This document shows positions 34,623-46,201 of a stretch of 64,000 bases of DNA, piece after piece (within the stretch, counting starts at the first letter, position 1; every line of letters begins with the position of its first letter). Under the pieces are notes generated by a model, which saw only the letters and a list, made by a program, of their open reading frames with translations, was not told where the DNA came from and did no database searches. A program made the translations under genes and the position numbers. Source of the stretch: Budorcas taxicolor (taxonomy: Eukaryota > Chordata > Mammalia > Artiodactyla > Bovidae). Location: NCBI RefSeq assembly GCF_023091745.1, contig NC_068935.1, forward strand, positions 5,037,001-5,101,000. The letters run 5' to 3'.

Positions 34623-36071
34623 AAATGCCACTTTCCAAAAAAATGCTACCAGCTGACTCATGTAGTACCCCAGGCTGAGCTAATGAGTGAAGGGGTTACC
34701 CTATGGTAGCAAACATATAAAGTCTGGAAGAGCAGACCACTTACTGAAATGTGCAAATACTAACACAAGGAATCAAGAATTACAAATAATCCAGTAAAAG
34801 TGTCACCACCAAAGGAAATTAATAAAACTCCAAGGACTGACCCTAGAGAAATGGAGATCTGTGAACTTTCTGAAAAATAAGAATAATCCTCTTAAATTCA
34901 GTGAACTATAGGAATACACAGAAAGACAACTGAACAAAATTGGGAAAACAATGCATAAACAAAATGAGAAGTTCAACAAAGAAAAGTGATCATTAATAAA
35001 AAAGAACAAACAAAAATCCTAGAGCTGAATAATACAATGACTGAACTGAAAAATGGAATAGAGAGATTCAACATCACACTTGATCAAGCAGAAGAAAGAC
35101 AAGTGACCTGGAATGTAGGCCTTTTGAAATTATACAGTCTTAGAAGGAAAAAGCAAAAAGAGTGAAGAAAGCCTACCTGACTATCAAAATTTCTCAGAAG
35201 AAATATTATAAGCCAAGAAAATGTGAACTGATGTATTTGGATATTGAGAGGAGAAATAAAAGTTTCAACCAAGACCACTCTACCCGAACAAGCTGGGTAT
35301 CTTTTCGTTTAGGAGAGAAAGTATTGTTTGAGAAAATACTTTTCCTTTGAAAAGATATATATTTTTCTCGAACAAACAAGAACTGCTGTACAAGAAATAC
35401 TAAAGGGTGTTTTTCAAGCTAAAATGAAAAGATGCTAATTTAAATCATAAAAACATATGAATGTGTAAAACTCACTGGTAATGGTAAATTTATAGTCAAA
35501 GTCAAATTCTCTAATATTATAAGCTGTGGCATAATTCACTTATGACTTCAATAATCTCTTATTTGTTATACATTATAAAAATTTAAATAGTAACATCAGT
35601 AATCTAAAATAATATAATCTGTTAGAGAAGTAAAATTGTAAAGTTTAGTATGCTATTGAAGTAAAATTGTTATCAGCTTAAAATAGCATGTTATAAATAT
35701 ATTTTCTTTAACCCTCACTGTAACCACAAAGGAAAAACCTATAGTAGATACACAAAAGATTATGGTAAAGGAGTCAAAGTATAGTGTCACAAAAATACTC
35801 AAATCACAAAGTATAAGAACAGTAGAAGACTCATGGAACAATACATTCACAAAACAACAAATGGACAAAGCAAATTCCTACCTATCAGCAATTAATTTAA
35901 TGGTAAATGTTTTAAGCTCTCCAATCAAAAGACATACAGTAACTGAATGTGTAAAAACAAGATTGAAAGGCATGCTCTCTAAAAGATATGCTGTCTAAAA
36001 GTACACAGAAAGACTGAGACTGAAGAGATGATAACAGATATTTCAAGCAAATTGTAACCAAAAGAAAGCAA

Positions 36072-36218
36072 GGCTCCTCTGGCCATGAAGTTCTCTAGAC
36101 AAGAATACTGGAGTGGGTAGCCATTCCTTTTTCCAGGGGATCTTCCTGACCCAGGGATCGAACTTAGGTCTCCTGCATTGCAGGAGGTTTACCATCTGAG
36201 CCACCAGGGAAACCCCTG
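36072..36218 (-). mobile_element. Bov-tA SINE, 3'-truncated, in L1 ORF2
   Basis: The tail half is missing. It starts at ggctcctctggccatg and ends at catctgagccaccaggg. L1 text resumes immediately with ctatacttataac. Confidence 0.85.
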
Positions 36219-37237
36219 CTATACTTATAACAAACAATATAGACATTAAGCCAAAAAAATGGTCAAAACCCAGACAAAAGCAGTCATTATATAATGATAG
36301 AGTGGTCAGTTCATCAAAAAGACACAATAGTTGTAAATATGCAGCCAACATTGGAACATCAAAATATATGAAATAAATAATAGTAGAACTGAAACGGGGG
36401 CTAAAAGGAGAAATAAGCAACAATAAACTAATAGTGGAAAACTTAATACCCCATTTTGAACAATGAATATATGATTCATACAGAGAATGAATAGCAAAAT
36501 AGTGGATTTGAACAATACTATGATTTAATATACCTGACAGACATATACAGAACATTTCATCCAATAGCAGCCAATTACGTACTCTTCTCAAGTACCCATG
36601 GAACATTCTCCAAGATAGATCATATGATAGGTAATAGATAGCAAATTTAAGGCTGAAATTATATCACATCTTTTCTGACCACAGTGTTATGGTACTAGTA
36701 GTCAATAGTAGAAGAAAAGCTGGAAAATACATTAATACATGGAAATTAAGCATAACACACCCGAATAACGAATAGATCATGGAAGGAAAAGAAGAACAAA
36801 TACTTTGAGACAAATCAAAATGGGAACACATCCTACTGGAACTTATTGCATAGTGGCTGGGGGCAGTTCTCACAGGGAAAATTTATAGGGAGAAACACAG
36901 CAAGAAAAAAGAAAGATCTCAACCTTACTACTCCTCAAGGAATTAGAAAAATCAGCAAAAACGAACCTCAAAGTTAGTACAAGGGAGGAAATAATAAAGA
37001 TTGGAGCAGAAATAAATGAGACTAAAAGACAATAGAAAAGATCAATGAAACTGAGAGCTGAATTTTTGAAAAAATATAATCATGAGACTACTATAAGTAG
37101 ATGCCAGCTAATTGAAGAAATCAATAAATTCCTAGTGGCATATAACCTACCAAACATGATTCAAGAAGAAACAGAAAATATGACCACAACACTAAGGACT
37201 AAGTAGACTCAAAACAGCATTCAAAAATATCTCAAAG

Positions 37238-37732
37238 CAGCCATTAAAAAGAATACATTTAAGTCAGTTCTAATGAGGTGGATGAAACTGGAGCCGATTA
37301 TACAAAGTGAAGTAAGCCAGAAAGAAAAACACCAATACAGTATACTAATGCATATATATAGAATTTAGAAAGATGGTAATGATAACCCTGTGTGCGAGAC
37401 AGCAAAAGAGACACATATGTATAGAACAGTCTTTTGGACTCTGTGGGAGAGGGCGAGGGTGGGATGATTTGGGAGAATGGCATTGAAACATGTATAATAT
37501 CATATAAGAAACGAATCGCTAGTTCAGGTTTGATGCATGATACTGGATGCTTGGGGCTGGTGCACTGAGATGACCCAGAGGGTTGGTATGGGGAGGGAGG
37601 AGGGAGAGGCATTCAGGATGGGGAACACGTGTATAATACGTGTGGCAGATTCATGTTGATGTATGGCAAAACCCATACAATATTGTAAAGTAATTAACCT
37701 CCAATTAAAATAAATAAATTTATATTAGAAAA
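37238..37732 (+). mobile_element. Bovine L1 (L1-BT-like) 3' end nested in the old L1
   Basis: Starts in ORF2 C-terminal text (gcagccattaaaaagaatac, then gatgaaactggagccg), matching the complement of 62754-62900. It continues through the bovine 3'UTR (gggatgatttgggagaatgg, gacccagagggttggtatgg) to cctccaattaaaataaataa. Confidence 0.88.
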
Positions 37733-38369
37733 AAGAAATGTCTGGGTTAAGATTGTTTCACTGGTGAATTCTGCCAAGCCTTTAAAAAAGAATTAACATA
37801 GATCCTTTTGAAACACTTCCAAAAGTCTGAAGAGAAAGGAACATTCCCAAGCTCATTTTATGAGGCCAGCATTACCCCGATACTAAAGCCAGGTAAAGAT
37901 ACTACCAAAAAAATTAGGCAAAGGACTTGAATAGGCATTTTCCAAAGAAGATATTCGAATGGCAAAGATGTACATGAAAAAGTGCTTAATTTCACAAATC
38001 ATCAGGGAGATGCAAATCAAAACTATAATGAGATATCACCTTATACCTATTAGGATAGCTGTTATCAAAAAGACAGAAAATACTAGGAAGGATAAGGAAA
38101 GAAGGACACCCTTGTACACTATTGGTGGGAATGTAAATTGGTACAGTCTCTACTAAAAAAGGTATACAGATGCCTTAAAAGATGAAAATTGAACTGAATA
38201 TGATCCAGCTGTCTCACATCTGTATGTATATTTGATGGAAATTAAATCACTGTATCAAAGAGATAATCAATATGCCCATGTTCATTGTAGCATTTTTTTT
38301 TTATATATAGCTAAGACATACAAACAACCTAGGTGTCCACTGATAGATGTGTGAATCAAGAGTTGTGGC

Positions 38370-38500
38370 GAGGAACTCCCTGACAGTACAGTGGTTAGGA
38401 ATTGGTCTTTTTACTGTTGTGGCCCAGGTTGGGGAAGTAAGATATGACAAGCCACATGGTATGGCAAAAAATTCTTAAAAATTAAATAAAAATTAAAAAA
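38370..38500 (+). mobile_element. CHR-type cetartiodactyl SINE
   Basis: Text ggaactccctgacagtacag, then gtggcccaggttgggg, then aagccacatggtatggc, then an A-rich tail, fits the older tRNA-Glu-derived CHR SINE family of whales, hippos and ruminants. It has no BovB-type tail. Confidence 0.65.
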
Positions 38501-38552
38501 TACAGACAGTTCCATCAGACCGTTTTCCAGGAATAATTCATTTAAAATATTG

Positions 38553-38557
<5 letters not shown>

Positions 38558-38605
<48 letters not shown>

Positions 38606-38610
38606 TACAC
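38558..38610. repeat. (TA)n(CA)n microsatellite
   Basis: About 20 TA units pass directly into CA units. Likely length-polymorphic. Confidence 0.95.
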
Positions 38611-39061
38611 ATTTGTGAATACACACACAGGAATATTATTCAGATTTTTCAAATGAAATTCTGCCACATATGACAACATAAATGGACTTTGAAGTCATTA
38701 TTCTGTGTGAAATAAGTCAAAGACAAATACTGGGAAGTACCACTTACATGTGGAATTAAGACAAACCAAACTCAAAGGAACAGAATAGACTGTTGTTTGT
38801 CAAGGGTGAAGGGATTGGAAGAATGGCTGGTACTGTTCCAAGGGTACAAAATGAATAAGTACTCGAGATGTAATGTGCACTATGGCAACTATATTTAACA
38901 GTACTGTACTGTATATTTGAAGTTCCTAAGAGAGTAAGTGTTAAAAGTCCTCACCAGAATAAAGAGAAATTCTGGTTATGTGTTGTGATGGGTATTTAAA
39001 CAAACCTTAGTGAGCTGATCATTTGGTAATATATGCATATAGCAAATCATCACAGTTTACG

Positions 39062-39284
39062 TCTTGTGCTGTGCTGTGCTTAGCTGATCAGTCATGTCCA
39101 GCTCTTTGCCACCCCATGGTCTGCAGCCTGCCAGACTCCTCTGTCCATGCGGATTCTCTAGGCAAGAATCCTGGAGTGGGTTGACATGCCCTTCTCCAGG
39201 GGAAGATCTTCCCAACCCAGGGATCAAACCTAGGTCTTCCACATTGCAGGCGGATTCATTACGGTTGGAGCCAGCAAGGAAGCC
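39062..39284 (-). mobile_element. Bov-tA SINE near the L1 3' end
   Basis: Antisense copy with a (tgtgc)n-like start (tgtgctgtgctgtgcttagc), middle ctggagtgggttgacatgcc, and head acggttggagccagcaagg. Confidence 0.88.
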
Positions 39285-39341
39285 AAAGAATACTGGTGTG
39301 GGTAGCCTATGCCTCCTCCAGGGGATCTTCCTGACCCAGGA
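39285..39341 (-). mobile_element. Partial second Bov-tA unit
   Basis: A 57-bp piece of Bov-tA tail/body (agaatactggtgtgggtagc, then cctccaggggatcttcctg) abuts the previous SINE. It is an internal duplication or a remnant of another copy. Confidence 0.75.
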
Positions 39342-39487
39342 TCTTAAAGTTACACAATGTCATAGACCTTAGTAAAACTGTAGAAAACATTTCAAAAAGT
39401 TTTCCAGTTAAATGACGTAGAAGTTTCCCTTAAATGCATTGGAAGACAGTAAAATGATCAGTAGTTACCAGGCATTAGTGAGGAAGG

Positions 39488-39755
39488 CAGAGAAGGCGAT
39501 GGCACCCCACTCCAGTACTCTTGCCTGGAAAATCCCGTGGATGGAGGAGCCTCGTAGGCTGCAGTCCGTGGGGTCGCGGAGAGTCGACACGACTGAGCGA
39601 CTTCACTTTCCCTTTTCACTTTCATGCATTGGAGAAGGAAATGGCAACCCACTCCAGTGTTCTTGCCTGGAAAATCCCAGGGACGGGGGAGCCTGGCGGG
39701 CTGCCATCTATGGAGTCGCACAGAGTTGGACAGACTGAAGCGACTTAGCAGCAGC
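39488..39755 (+). mobile_element. BOV-A2 SINE (dimer), little diverged
   Basis: Two sense BovB-like units are joined by cactttcatgcattggag and end in a (agc)n run. TSD-like agtgaggaagg/agtggggaagg (one mismatch) lies at 39477-39487 and 39756-39766. Many CpGs are retained. Confidence 0.93.
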
Positions 39756-39766
39756 AGTGGGGAAGG

Positions 39767-40905
39767 AGGGATGAAGACCGAGCACAGAGGATTTTTAGGA
39801 CAGTGAAAGTAAATATTCTGTATAGTAATATAATTGTGGATACATGCCACACGTTTGTTAAAATCCCATAGAATGCATGAAATGAAGATTGAACCCTAAT
39901 GTAAACTATGGACTTGAGGCAATATTGATGTGTGAATGTAGGTTCATCGGTTCTTAACAACTGTAGCATTTTCCTGGGGGATGTTGAGGAACCTATACAT
40001 GTGCGAGGGCAGGAAATACGTGGGGATTATCTGTATTTGATGCTCAGTTTTGCTGTAAACCTAAAACTACTCTAAAAAAAGAAAGAAATTAATACAGAGG
40101 CTCACAGAAGGGGCACTTTGGGTTGGGTGGCCTGTGGTTATAGTGTCTCCTTGGGAGAAGTGTAACTTAAACTGGACTTTGCAGCATTATTAGGGTTCAG
40201 TTAGAGAGGGCTAGGGAGAGAGATAATGAGCTTGAGACATAAAGGAAAATATCTATATTCTGGTGTACATCAGAAGTCATGTAGGTGACAGTGAGAAAGA
40301 ACTTGTAAACGTTGGGCTTATACTTTAGAATCATAGAGATCACAAATAAGTGACTCACAGTATATTTTCTTAGGTCTTCATAGTGCTTAAATGGTAGGAT
40401 TTGAATGTCATATACTATCCTATTTGCTATACTCCTGACCACACCCACTACATATACCCATTCTAATTTGTTCCTAGTCTTTATAATCATCTGACTTTTT
40501 GACTCCCGGTATATAACTTCATTGCCAGCTTATTAAATTTGAACATGTCTGTTTAGAAAGATTACTTTAGCTATAGAATGCCAAGTGGCTTGGTGAAAAG
40601 AGATTAAAATAGATAACTGTAATATCAAGTATAAAGGACAATGAGGTCTCAAAATACATTGTAGATAAATAAAGGAAAGGTGGATAAATAAGAAGTTACA
40701 AAGAAACGATTCATTCTAAAATGTTGGTGATAGAATGGTTATACTGTTAATAAAAATAAGCAAATCATGTGAGAGAAAAAGTACTTCCAGGATAGAGGAG
40801 AAAATTCTTATGGATATATTATAAAAGAGTATGTCTTGGAAGTCAGAATAGAGATGAGGACTGAAGCTAAGAAGTTGGGGACTCATTTGCAAGGAAGTCA
40901 TAGAC
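39767..40905. other. Intronic stretch with ancient repeat pieces
   Basis: No gene was recognised. About 40080-40180 and 40550-40640 resemble the same ancient unnamed repeat family as 15420-15871 (for example agattactttagctatag). Confidence 0.35.
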
Positions 40906-42125
40906 AACAAGAGTCCAAAATGCAGTACTTGGATGCAATCTCAAAATGACAGAATGATCTCTGTTCATTTCCAAGGCAAATCATTCAATTTCACAGTAAT
41001 CCAAGTCTATCCCCTGACCAGGAATGCTGCAAAAGCTGAACTTGAACGATCCTGTGAAGACCTACAAGACCTTCTACAACTAACACCCCAAAAAGATGTC
41101 CTCTTCATTATAGAGGACTGGAATGCAGCAGTAGGGAGACAACAGCTACCTGGAGTAACCGGCAAATTTGGCCTTGGAGTACAAAACAAAGCAGGTCAAA
41201 GGCTAACAGAGTTTTGCCAAGAAAACCCACTGGTCATAGCAACCACCCTCTTCCAACTATACAAGAGAACCCTCTACACATGGACATCACCAGATGGTCA
41301 ATACCGAAATCAGATTGATTAAATTCTTTGCAGCCAAATATGGAGAAAATCTACACAGTCAGCATATGACACCATGCTTATGGCAGAAAGCAAAGAACTA
41401 AAGAGCCTCTTGATGAAAGTGAAAGAGGAGAGTGAAAAAGTTGGCTTAAAACTCAGCTTTCAGAAAACGAAGATCATGGCATCTGGTCCCATCACTTCAT
41501 GGCAAATAGATGGGGAAACAGTGGAAACAGTGGCTGACTTTATAGTTTTGGACTTCAAAATCACTGCAGATGGTGACTGCAGCTGTGAAATAAAAAGGCA
41601 CTTGGTCCTTGAAAGAAAATCTATGACCAAACTAGACAGCATATTAAAAAGGAGAGACATTACTTTACCAAGAAAGGTCCATCTATTCAAAGCTATGGTT
41701 TTTCCAGTAGTCATGTATGGATGTGAGAGTTGGACTATAAAGAAAGCTGAGCGCTGAAGAATTGATGTTTTTGAACTGTGATGTTGGCGAAGACTCTTGA
41801 GAGTTCCTTGGACTGCAAGGAGAGCCAACCAGTCCATCCTAGAGGAAATCAGTCCTAAATATTCTTTGGAAGGACTGATGCTAAAGCTGAAATTCTGATA
41901 CTTTGGCCACCTGATGCAAAGAACCCACTCATTGGAAAAGGCCCTGATGCTGGGGAAGATTGAAGGCGGGAGGAGAAGGGAATGACAGAGGATGAGATGG
42001 TTGGATGGCATCACCAATGTGATGGACATGAGTTTTGGTAGGCTTTGGGAGTTGCTGATGGACAGGGAACCCTGGTGTCCTGCAGTCCATGGGGTCATAA
42101 AGAGTTCAATATGAATGAGCAACTA
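40906..42125 (+). mobile_element. BovB LINE with large internal deletion
   Basis: Endonuclease coding (DRMISVHFQGKSFN, then ITGKF-like text up to SPDGQYRNQID) runs to about 41363. It then jumps directly to the RT region just after the catalytic box (MLMAESKELKSLLMKV) and continues to the 3' end. Compared with the copy at 43233-46535, about 1.4 kb is missing. The 5' end is also truncated. Confidence 0.9.
40933..41757 (+). pseudogene. BovB endonuclease/RT relic
   Basis: Two open pieces. 40933-41322 holds the endonuclease core (VIQVYPLTRNAAKAE, IIEDWNAAVGRQ, GKFGLGVQNKAGQRL, ending QID then a stop). 41374-41757 holds the RT thumb-side region (MASGPITSWQIDGETVETV, then VMYGCESWTIKKAER). The catalytic YADD is lost: the junction reads AYDTMLMAES. 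Confidence 0.88.
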
Positions 42126-42149
42126 ACTGATCTTGCAAGGAGATGTTTG

Positions 42150-42487
42150 TTCCAGTTTAGTCACTCAGCTGTGTACGACTCTTTGTGATCCATGGACGGC
42201 AGCATGCCAGGCTTTCTTGTCTGTTACCATCTCCTGGAACTTGCGCAAACTCCTTTGAGTTGGTGATGCCACCCAACCATCTTGTCCTCTGTCATCCCCT
42301 TCTCCTCCTGCCTTCAATCTTATCCCAGCATCAGGGTCTTTTTAAATGAGTTGGCTCTTCCCATCAGGTGGCCAAAGGATTGGAGCTTCAACTTCTACAT
42401 CAATCCTTCCAGGGTATAATCACGGTTGATTTCCTTTAGGACTGATTGGTTTGATCTCCTTGCAGGCCAAGGGACTCTCAACAACTA
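42150..42487 (-). mobile_element. BovB LINE 3' fragment, tail-to-tail with the previous copy
   Basis: Antisense 3' end (gtcactcagctgtgtacgac, then gccttcaatcttatcccag, then gatctccttgcaggccaagg). Its 3' end lies about 25 bp from the 3' end of the + strand copy. Confidence 0.9.
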
Positions 42488-42999
42488 AACAAGTGATCTA
42501 GTTTAGAGACCAGAGAAATTTCTGAGGTTGGTAGTGAAAAAAGTGACTGCTGGAAAGTTAAGTTCCACATTTCTGGAGACTACAGAGGTTGAGAGGATGG
42601 ATCTTGTTAGAGAAATCAAAACAAAGGGAGCCAGCATATCAGGGGAGTGCCAGGTTTGTTGGTGCCTCACAAAATCGAGCACAGTAGAGAGTTCTGAGGA
42701 GCGATGAAGGAGAGCATGGTACCAGGGGAAAAGATACCTCTGTTGATACACTGAATTGCAGTGATGTCTTTAAAGTAGTTATTTTCTGATAGTTGTTTGT
42801 TAAAATAATACACACTTCATATCAGACACCGGTATTCCTTAAGCAGATGTTGTTGCCTTTTGGTCTCTATGACCCTTCTGCTCCTCTTCCACTTGATTTG
42901 TTTCCTCTGAATTTTCATTCATTTCTTCCTTTCCTCCTCCCTCCTCCTCTCCTTTCATCCTTTCATTTTAACAATTTGTTGTTTTTTTTGTATGGTGGT
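42488..42999. other. Unique intronic stretch
   Basis: No gene or named repeat. Pyrimidine-rich near 42880-42965. Confidence 0.5.
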
Positions 43000-43199
43000 G
43001 ATTTACTCACTTAAGTCATGACCAGCTCTTGCAATCCTCTGTACTGTAGCCTCCGAGGCTCCCCGTCCATGGGATTTCCCAGGTAAGATTTCTGGAGTGG
43101 GTGGCCATTTCCTTCTCAAGGGAATCTTCCAGACACAGGGACTGAACATGCATCCCCTGCACTGTAGGCAGATTCTTTACAGCTGAGCCTCCATGGACC
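43000..43199 (-). mobile_element. Bov-tA SINE, diverged
   Basis: Antisense copy (actcacttaagtcatgacc, then gatttctggagtgggtggcc, then ttacagctgagcctccatgg). A poly(T) run of about 16 follows. Confidence 0.85.
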
Positions 43200-43892
43200 T
43201 TTTTTTTTTTTTTTTTCCAGTAATGGGCCCATCAGTTCAGTTCAGTTCATTCACTCAGTTGTGTCCAACTCTTTGTGACCCCATGAACCGCACGATACCA
43301 GGCCTCCCTGTCTATCACCAACTCCTGGAGTCCACCCAAAATCATGTCCATTGAGTCGGTGATACCATCCAAACATCTCGTCTTCTGTGGCCCCCTTCTC
43401 CTCCTGCTCTCAATCTTTCCCAGCATCAGGGTCTTTTCAAATGAGTCAGCTCTTCACATCCGGTGGCCGAAGTATTGGAGTTTCAGCTTCAACATCAGTC
43501 CTTCCAATGAACCCCCAGGACTGATCCCCTTTAGGATGGACTGGTTGCATCTCTTTGCAGACCAAGGGACTCTCAAGAGACTTCTCCAACATCACAGCTC
43601 AAAAGCATCAATTCTTCAGTGCTCAGCTTTCTTTATAGTCCAGCTCTCACATGCATACGTGACTACTGGAAAAACCATAGCCTTGACTAGACGAACTTTT
43701 GTTGACAAAGTAATGTCTATGCTTTTTAATATCCCCTCCAGGTTGGTCATAACTTTGTTCCAAGGAGTAAGCGTCTTTTAATTTCATGGCTGCAATCACC
43801 ATCTGCAGTGATTTTGGAGCCCAGAAAAATAAAGTCTGCCACTGTTTCCACTGTTTCCCCATCTATTTGCCATGAAGTGATGGGACCAGATG

Positions 43893-45111
43893 TCATGGTC
43901 TTAGTTTTCTGAATGTTGAGCTGTTTTCACTCTCCTCTTTCATGTTCATCAAGAGGCTTTTTAGTTCCTCTTCACTTTCTGCCATAAGGGTAGTATCATC
44001 TGCATATCTAAAGTTATTGATCTTTCTCCCGGCAATCTTGATTCCAGTTTGTGCCTCCTCCAGCCTAGCATTTCTCATGATGTACTCTGCATATAAGTTA
44101 AATAAATATGGTAATGATATACAGCCTTGATGTACTCCTTTTCCTATTTGGAACCAGTCTGTTGTTCCATGTACAGTTTTAACTGTTGCTTCCTGACCTG
44201 CATAGAGATTTCTCAAGAGGCAGGTCAGGTGGTCTGGTACTCCCATCTTTTTCAGAATTTTCCACAGTTTGTTGTGATCCACACAGTCAAAGGCTTTGGT
44301 ATAGTCAATAAAGCAGAAATAGATATTTCTCTGAAACTCTCTTGCTTTTTTGATAATCCAGTGGATGTAGACAATTTGATCTCTGGTTCATCTGCCTTTT
44401 CTAAAACCACCTTGAACATCTGGAATTTCATGATTCTCATATTGCTGAGGCCTGGCTTGGAAACATTTTTTTTTTGGCTTGGAGACTTTTAAGCATTACT
44501 TTGCTATCATGTGACATGAATACAATTGTGTGGTAGTTTGAGCATTCTTTGGCATTGCCTTTCTTTGGGATTGGAATGAAAACTGACCTTTTCCAGTCCT
44601 GTGGCCACTGCTGAGTTTTCCAAAGTTGCTGGCATATTGAGTGCAGCACTTTCACAGCATCATCTTTCAGGATTTGAAATAGCTCAACTGGAATTCCATC
44701 ACCTCCACTAGCTTTGTTCATAGTGATGCTTCCTAAGGCCCACTTGACTTCACATTCCAAGATGTCTGGCTCTAGGTGAGTGATCACACCATTGTGATTA
44801 TCTGGGTCATGAAGATCTTTTTTGTACAGTTCTGTGTATTCTTGCCACCTCTTCTTGATATCTTCTGCATCTGTTAGGTCCCTACCATTTCTTTCCTTTA
44901 CTGAGTCCATCTTTGCATAAAATGTTCCCTTGATATCTCTCATTCTCTTGACGACATATTTATTCTTTCCCATTCTGTTGTTTTCCTCTATTTCTTTGCA
45001 CTGATTGCTGAGGAAGGCTTTCTTATCTCTCCTTGCTATTTTTTGGAACTCTGCATTCAAATGGGTATATCTTTCTTTTTCTCCTTTGCTTTTCACTTCC
45101 CTTCTTTTCAT
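43893..45111 (-). pseudogene. BovB reverse transcriptase region
   Basis: Open pieces at 44437-45111 (224 codons) and 43893-44282 (129 codons), with a short one at 44252-44440. In order they hold EKERYTHLNAEFQKIARRDK, NKASGGDGIPVELFQ, RSVFIPIPKKGNAKE, then LLRNLYAGQEATV, IGKGVHQGC and the catalytic YADDTTLMAES. Frames change between pieces. The C-terminal remainder (toward 43344) is in a separate frame. Confidence 0.93.
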
Positions 45112-45181
45112 GGCTATTTGTAAGGCCTCCTCAAACAGCCATTTTGCTTTTTGAATTTCTTTTTCTTGGGGATGGTCTTGA

Positions 45182-46201
45182 TCACTGTCTCCTGTACAGT
45201 GTCACGAACCTCATTCCATAGTTCATCAGGCACTCTATCAGATCTAGGCCCTTAAATCTATTTCTCACTTCCACTGTATAATCATAAGGGATTTGATTTA
45301 GGTCATACCTGAATGGTGTAGCAGTTTTCCCTACTTTCTTTGATTTAAATCTGAATTTGGTAATAAGGAGTTCATGATCTGAGCCACAGTCAGCTCCCGA
45401 TCTTGTTTTTGTTGACTGTATAGAGCTTCTCCATCTTTGGCTGCAAAAAATACAATCAATCTGATTTTGGTGTTGACTATCTGGTGATGTCCATGTGTAG
45501 AGTCTTCTCTTGTGTTGTTGGAAGAGGGTGTTTGCTATGACCAGTGCGTTTTCTTGGCAGAACTCTATTAGCCTTTTCCCTGCTTCATTCTGTACTCCAA
45601 GGCCAAATTTGCCTGTTACTCCAGGTGTTTCTTTACTTTCTACTTTTGCATTCCAGTCCTCTGTAATGAAAAGGACATCTTTTTTGGGTATTAGTTCTAG
45701 AAGGTCTTGTATGTCTCCATAGAACTGTTTGACTTCAGCTTCTTCAGCTTTACTGGTTGGGGCATAGACTTGAATTACCATGATATTCAATGGTTTGCCT
45801 TGGAAACGAACAGAGATCATTCTGTCGTTTTTGAGTTTGCATCCAAGTACTGCGTTTTGGACTCTTTTGTTGACCATGATGGCTACTCCATTTCTTCTAA
45901 GGGATTCCTGCCCACATTTGTTGATATAATTGTCATCTGAGGTAAATTCTCCCATTCCAGTTCATCTTAGTTTGCTGATTCCTAGAATGTCGACATTCAC
46001 TCTTGCCATCTCTTGTTTGACCACTTCCAATTTGCCTTGATTCATGGATCTAACATTCCAGGTTCCTATGCAATATTGCTCTTTACAGCATTGAACCTTG
46101 CTTCTGTTCATCCACAACTGGGCGTTGTTTTTGCTTTGGCTCCATCCCTTCATTCTTTCTGGAGTTATTTCTCCATCGATCTCCAGTAGCATATCGGGCA
46201 C
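45182..46201 (-). pseudogene. BovB apurinic-type endonuclease region
   Basis: The N-terminal piece (46201-45962) holds CIGTWNVRSMNQGKLEVV, the first endonuclease motif. The main open piece (45955-45182, 257 codons) holds RRNGVAIMVNKRVQNA, MVIQVYAPTSKAEE, ITEDWNAKVESKE (normally DWNAKVG), GVQNEAGKRL, TWTSPDSQHQNQIDCI and the terminal GSDHELL (SDH motif). A break lies between the pieces at about 45956-45961. The product would be an endonuclease that nicks target DNA for reverse transcription. It is inactive as it stands because the ORF is split. Confidence 0.93.

Larger units (their letters stand above)
33036..39368 (+). mobile_element. Old L1, 5'UTR to 3' end, broken and nested
   Basis: One sense-strand L1 can be followed through the window. 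The 5'UTR spans 33036-34416 and about 34625-34980. ORF1-like text (agctgaataatacaatgactg) runs to about 35177, where an internal deletion occurs, then the ORF1 end and inter-ORF to about 35880. The ORF2 start/endonuclease lies at 35880-36071 and 36219-36640, and pre-RT to about 37237. RT start (aagattgtttcactggtg) begins at 37736, there is a second deletion near 37912, then the ORF2 C-terminus and 3'UTR to about 39061, with the last bases after a SINE near 39345-39368. Nested insertions are listed separately. No frame is intact. Confidence 0.75.

Noticed and set aside
36043..36606. 187-codon minus-strand frame
   Set aside because: Runs across a Bov-tA and the antisense of L1 ORF2. A chimeric shadow.
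41460..42122. 220-codon minus-strand frame
   Set aside because: Antisense shadow of the + strand BovB at 40906-42125. The real coding sense is the other strand.
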